Positions 6,078 to 7,011 of a stretch of DNA of 7,011 nucleotides are shown here, piece after piece (positions within the stretch are counted from its first letter, which is position 1; every line of letters begins with the position of its first letter). Source of the DNA: an uncultured Ruminococcus sp. GTDB taxonomy: Bacteria; Bacillota; Clostridia; Oscillospirales; Acutalibacteraceae. The notes beneath the pieces are model-generated. The model saw only the letters and a program-made list of their open reading frames with translations, was not told where the DNA came from and searched no databases. Both the position numbers and the translations under genes were made by a program. The DNA lies in the NCBI GenBank assembly GCA_902773165.1, contig CACYDO010000039.1:1-7011 (forward strand), given 5' to 3'.

Positions 6078-6371
6078 ATGCCTCAAAGCACACAACTGAT
6101 ATACAAGAATAAGCCACTTGTCCGCAGCGGCGATAAGCTATATTACGGGGATCCGGCTGATAAGTACATTATCTGCATGACGGTAGGCTCGAAAACGAAG
6201 GTGAACGATATCGAGATGCCCGATAAGGTGCAGATTCAGCTTATATCTACCGATCCTAACGTAAGCAAAAGAAAGAGAGTTATCAAGGCAACGGAGAAAG
6301 AGGGATTTTATCGCTCTATCGACATTGCAGAAGCATGGCTCAAGCGTTACCTCAGAGGCAATGAGGGCTGA
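6078..6371 (+). CDS. Conserved-looking hypothetical protein linked to ireB
   Basis: I do not recognise this 97-residue protein. It is predicted soluble and alpha/beta: alternating short strands over 5-60 (TQLIYKNKPLVR, KLYYGDPADKYIICMTV, KVQIQLIS), a basic stretch SKRKRVIK (63-70), and a C-terminal helix (78-92, RSIDIAEAWLKRYL). Cys33 is its only cysteine; no signal peptide or membrane segment is present. It has a near-perfect ribosome site, AAGGAGG (6064-6070), 7 bases before the ATG, starting 2 bases after the ireB stop, so it is surely expressed from the ireB transcript. It is not RuvX (too short, no RNase H-like motifs) and not the acidic DUF1292 protein often found near ireB. The setting suggests, but does not prove, a role connected with IreB. 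Confidence 0.8.
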   Translation: MPQSTQLIYKNKPLVRSGDKLYYGDPADKYIICMTVGSKTKVNDIEMPDKVQIQLISTDPNVSKRKRVIKATEKEGFYRSIDIAEAWLKRYLRGNEG

Positions 6372-6384
6372 TACAGAACGAATT

Positions 6385-6412
6385 ATACCGCGCTTTTCGG
6401 CGCGGTATTTTT
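6385..6412 (+). terminator. Rho-independent terminator of the ireB operon
   Basis: ATACCGCGC (6385-6393) pairs perfectly with GCGCGGTAT (6400-6408) around a TTTTCG loop, and the stem runs into five T (6408-6412). It begins 14 bases after the stop of the 97-residue gene. Confidence 0.92.
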
Positions 6413-6418
6413 GCGTAT

Positions 6419-6459
6419 AAAAATAACAACAACAAACGCGCCACATTAAGCGGCGCGTT
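6419..6459 (-). terminator. Terminator of the Na/Pi cotransporter gene
   Basis: A perfect 8-bp stem AACGCGCC (6435-6442) with GGCGCGTT (6452-6459) has a 9-base loop. On the - strand it is followed by a T-rich run (complement of 6419-6434) and begins 7 bases after the stop at 6466. On the + strand no T tract follows, so it serves the - strand gene. Confidence 0.8.
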
Positions 6460-6465
6460 ATTAAT

Positions 6466-7011
6466 TTAAACTTCTATTGTGTACTTATGCTTGAAGGCTT
6501 CATATTCATCTTCAAATTCTTTATTTCCGGCACGCTTTACAACGTTGAGATATTCATGAGCATCATAGCTGTTCTGATTAGTTTCTATGATAGCTATGGC
6601 AACGTTGGAGCAGTGATCCGAAATACGTTCGCAGTCTGTAAGCAGATCGGAAAGAACAAATCCAAGCTCAATCGAGCATTCGCCGTTTTTCAAGCGCTGA
6701 ATATGCTTTGTCTTGATCTCAAGAATAAGATCGTCAATAACCTCTTCCAGAGGCTCTACCATTCTTGCAGTTTCGTTGCTGTTTGTGCAGTAGGCCTTTG
6801 TAGTAGTTTCGAGGATCTCTGTCAGTGCTGCAAAGAGAACATCAAGCTCCTTGCGTGCGTGATCGGAGAAATGAAGCTTCTTTTCGTGAATTTCTTCGGC
6901 AGCTTCCATGATGTTCATAGCGTGGTCGCTTATGCGCTCAAAGTCACCGATCGTGTGCAGGAATCGCGATACGCTTGCGTTATCCGGTACGGAAAGCGCC
7001 TTGCCCGACAG
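6466..7011 (-). CDS. Na/Pi cotransporter family protein, C-terminal PhoU-like domain, 5'-truncated
   Basis: The open frame runs to the window edge with no stop, giving 181 visible residues; an internal ATG at 6916-6918 is not the start because coding sequence continues upstream of it (HTIGDFERISDHA). The part seen is a helical PhoU-like domain with two metal-binding motifs, DFERISDHA (23-31) and DCERISDHC (126-134), and the stretch KHIQRLKNGECSIELGFVLSDLL, typical of the C-terminal end of clostridial Na/Pi cotransporters (NptA/YjbB type). In these proteins an N-terminal membrane domain imports or exports phosphate with sodium and the PhoU part is thought to regulate it. The membrane part would lie to the right. 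A free-standing PhoU cannot be excluded, but the C-terminal ending (HEYLNVVKR...EYEAFKHKY) fits the fused transporter better. Confidence 0.87.
   Translation of the reverse strand: MSGKALSVPDNASVSRFLHTIGDFERISDHAMNIMEAAEEIHEKKLHFSDHARKELDVLFAALTEILETTTKAYCTNSNETARMVEPLEEVIDDLILEIKTKHIQRLKNGECSIELGFVLSDLLTDCERISDHCSNVAIAIIETNQNSYDAHEYLNVVKRAGNKEFEDEYEAFKHKYTIEV

Overview
The window looks like chromosomal DNA of a low-to-mid GC Gram-positive bacterium of the class Clostridia, most likely an Oscillospiraceae/Ruminococcus-type organism. This rests on an IreB-family (UPF0297) gene, which is a Firmicutes marker, a CpXC zinc-ribbon protein, strong AGGAGG-like ribosome binding sites, AT-rich spacers with consensus TATAAT boxes, and a clostridial-type Na/Pi cotransporter tail. 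No RNA gene, insertion sequence, CRISPR array or phage gene is visible.

Positions 1-3416 hold the cytoplasmic and inner-membrane motor of a type IV pilus, all on the + strand: the C-terminal part of the extension ATPase PilB (cut by the window edge), the retraction ATPase PilT, and the platform protein PilC. pilT and pilC are 11 bp apart and clearly co-transcribed. The 138 bp between the pilB stop and the preferred pilT start carry two overlapping promoter candidates and a short structured leader, so pilT-pilC can probably be expressed apart from pilB. Two terminators (3461-3534) close the pilus unit.

Positions 3547-4706 are a two-gene - strand operon: a helical protein with a long acidic, low-complexity region, followed by a tautomerase of the MIF family. 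It converges on pilC across a two-way terminator. A divergent AT-rich promoter region (4707-4982) separates it from a + strand gene for a CpXC zinc-ribbon protein.

Positions 5643-6412 hold a promoter, a leader with competing hairpins, ireB, and a tightly linked 97-residue gene that I do not recognise, ending in a good terminator. The usual ireB neighbour ruvX is absent. From 6466 to the right edge, on the - strand, lies the C-terminal PhoU-like regulatory domain of a Na/Pi cotransporter, whose 5' part is outside the window.

Most of the window is ordinary core genome. The points most worth a second look are the ireB plus unknown-gene pairing, the pilT leader with a 10-codon minigene abutting an annotatable start codon, and the unusual acidic-protein/MIF operon. 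I see no convincing new defence or mobile system.
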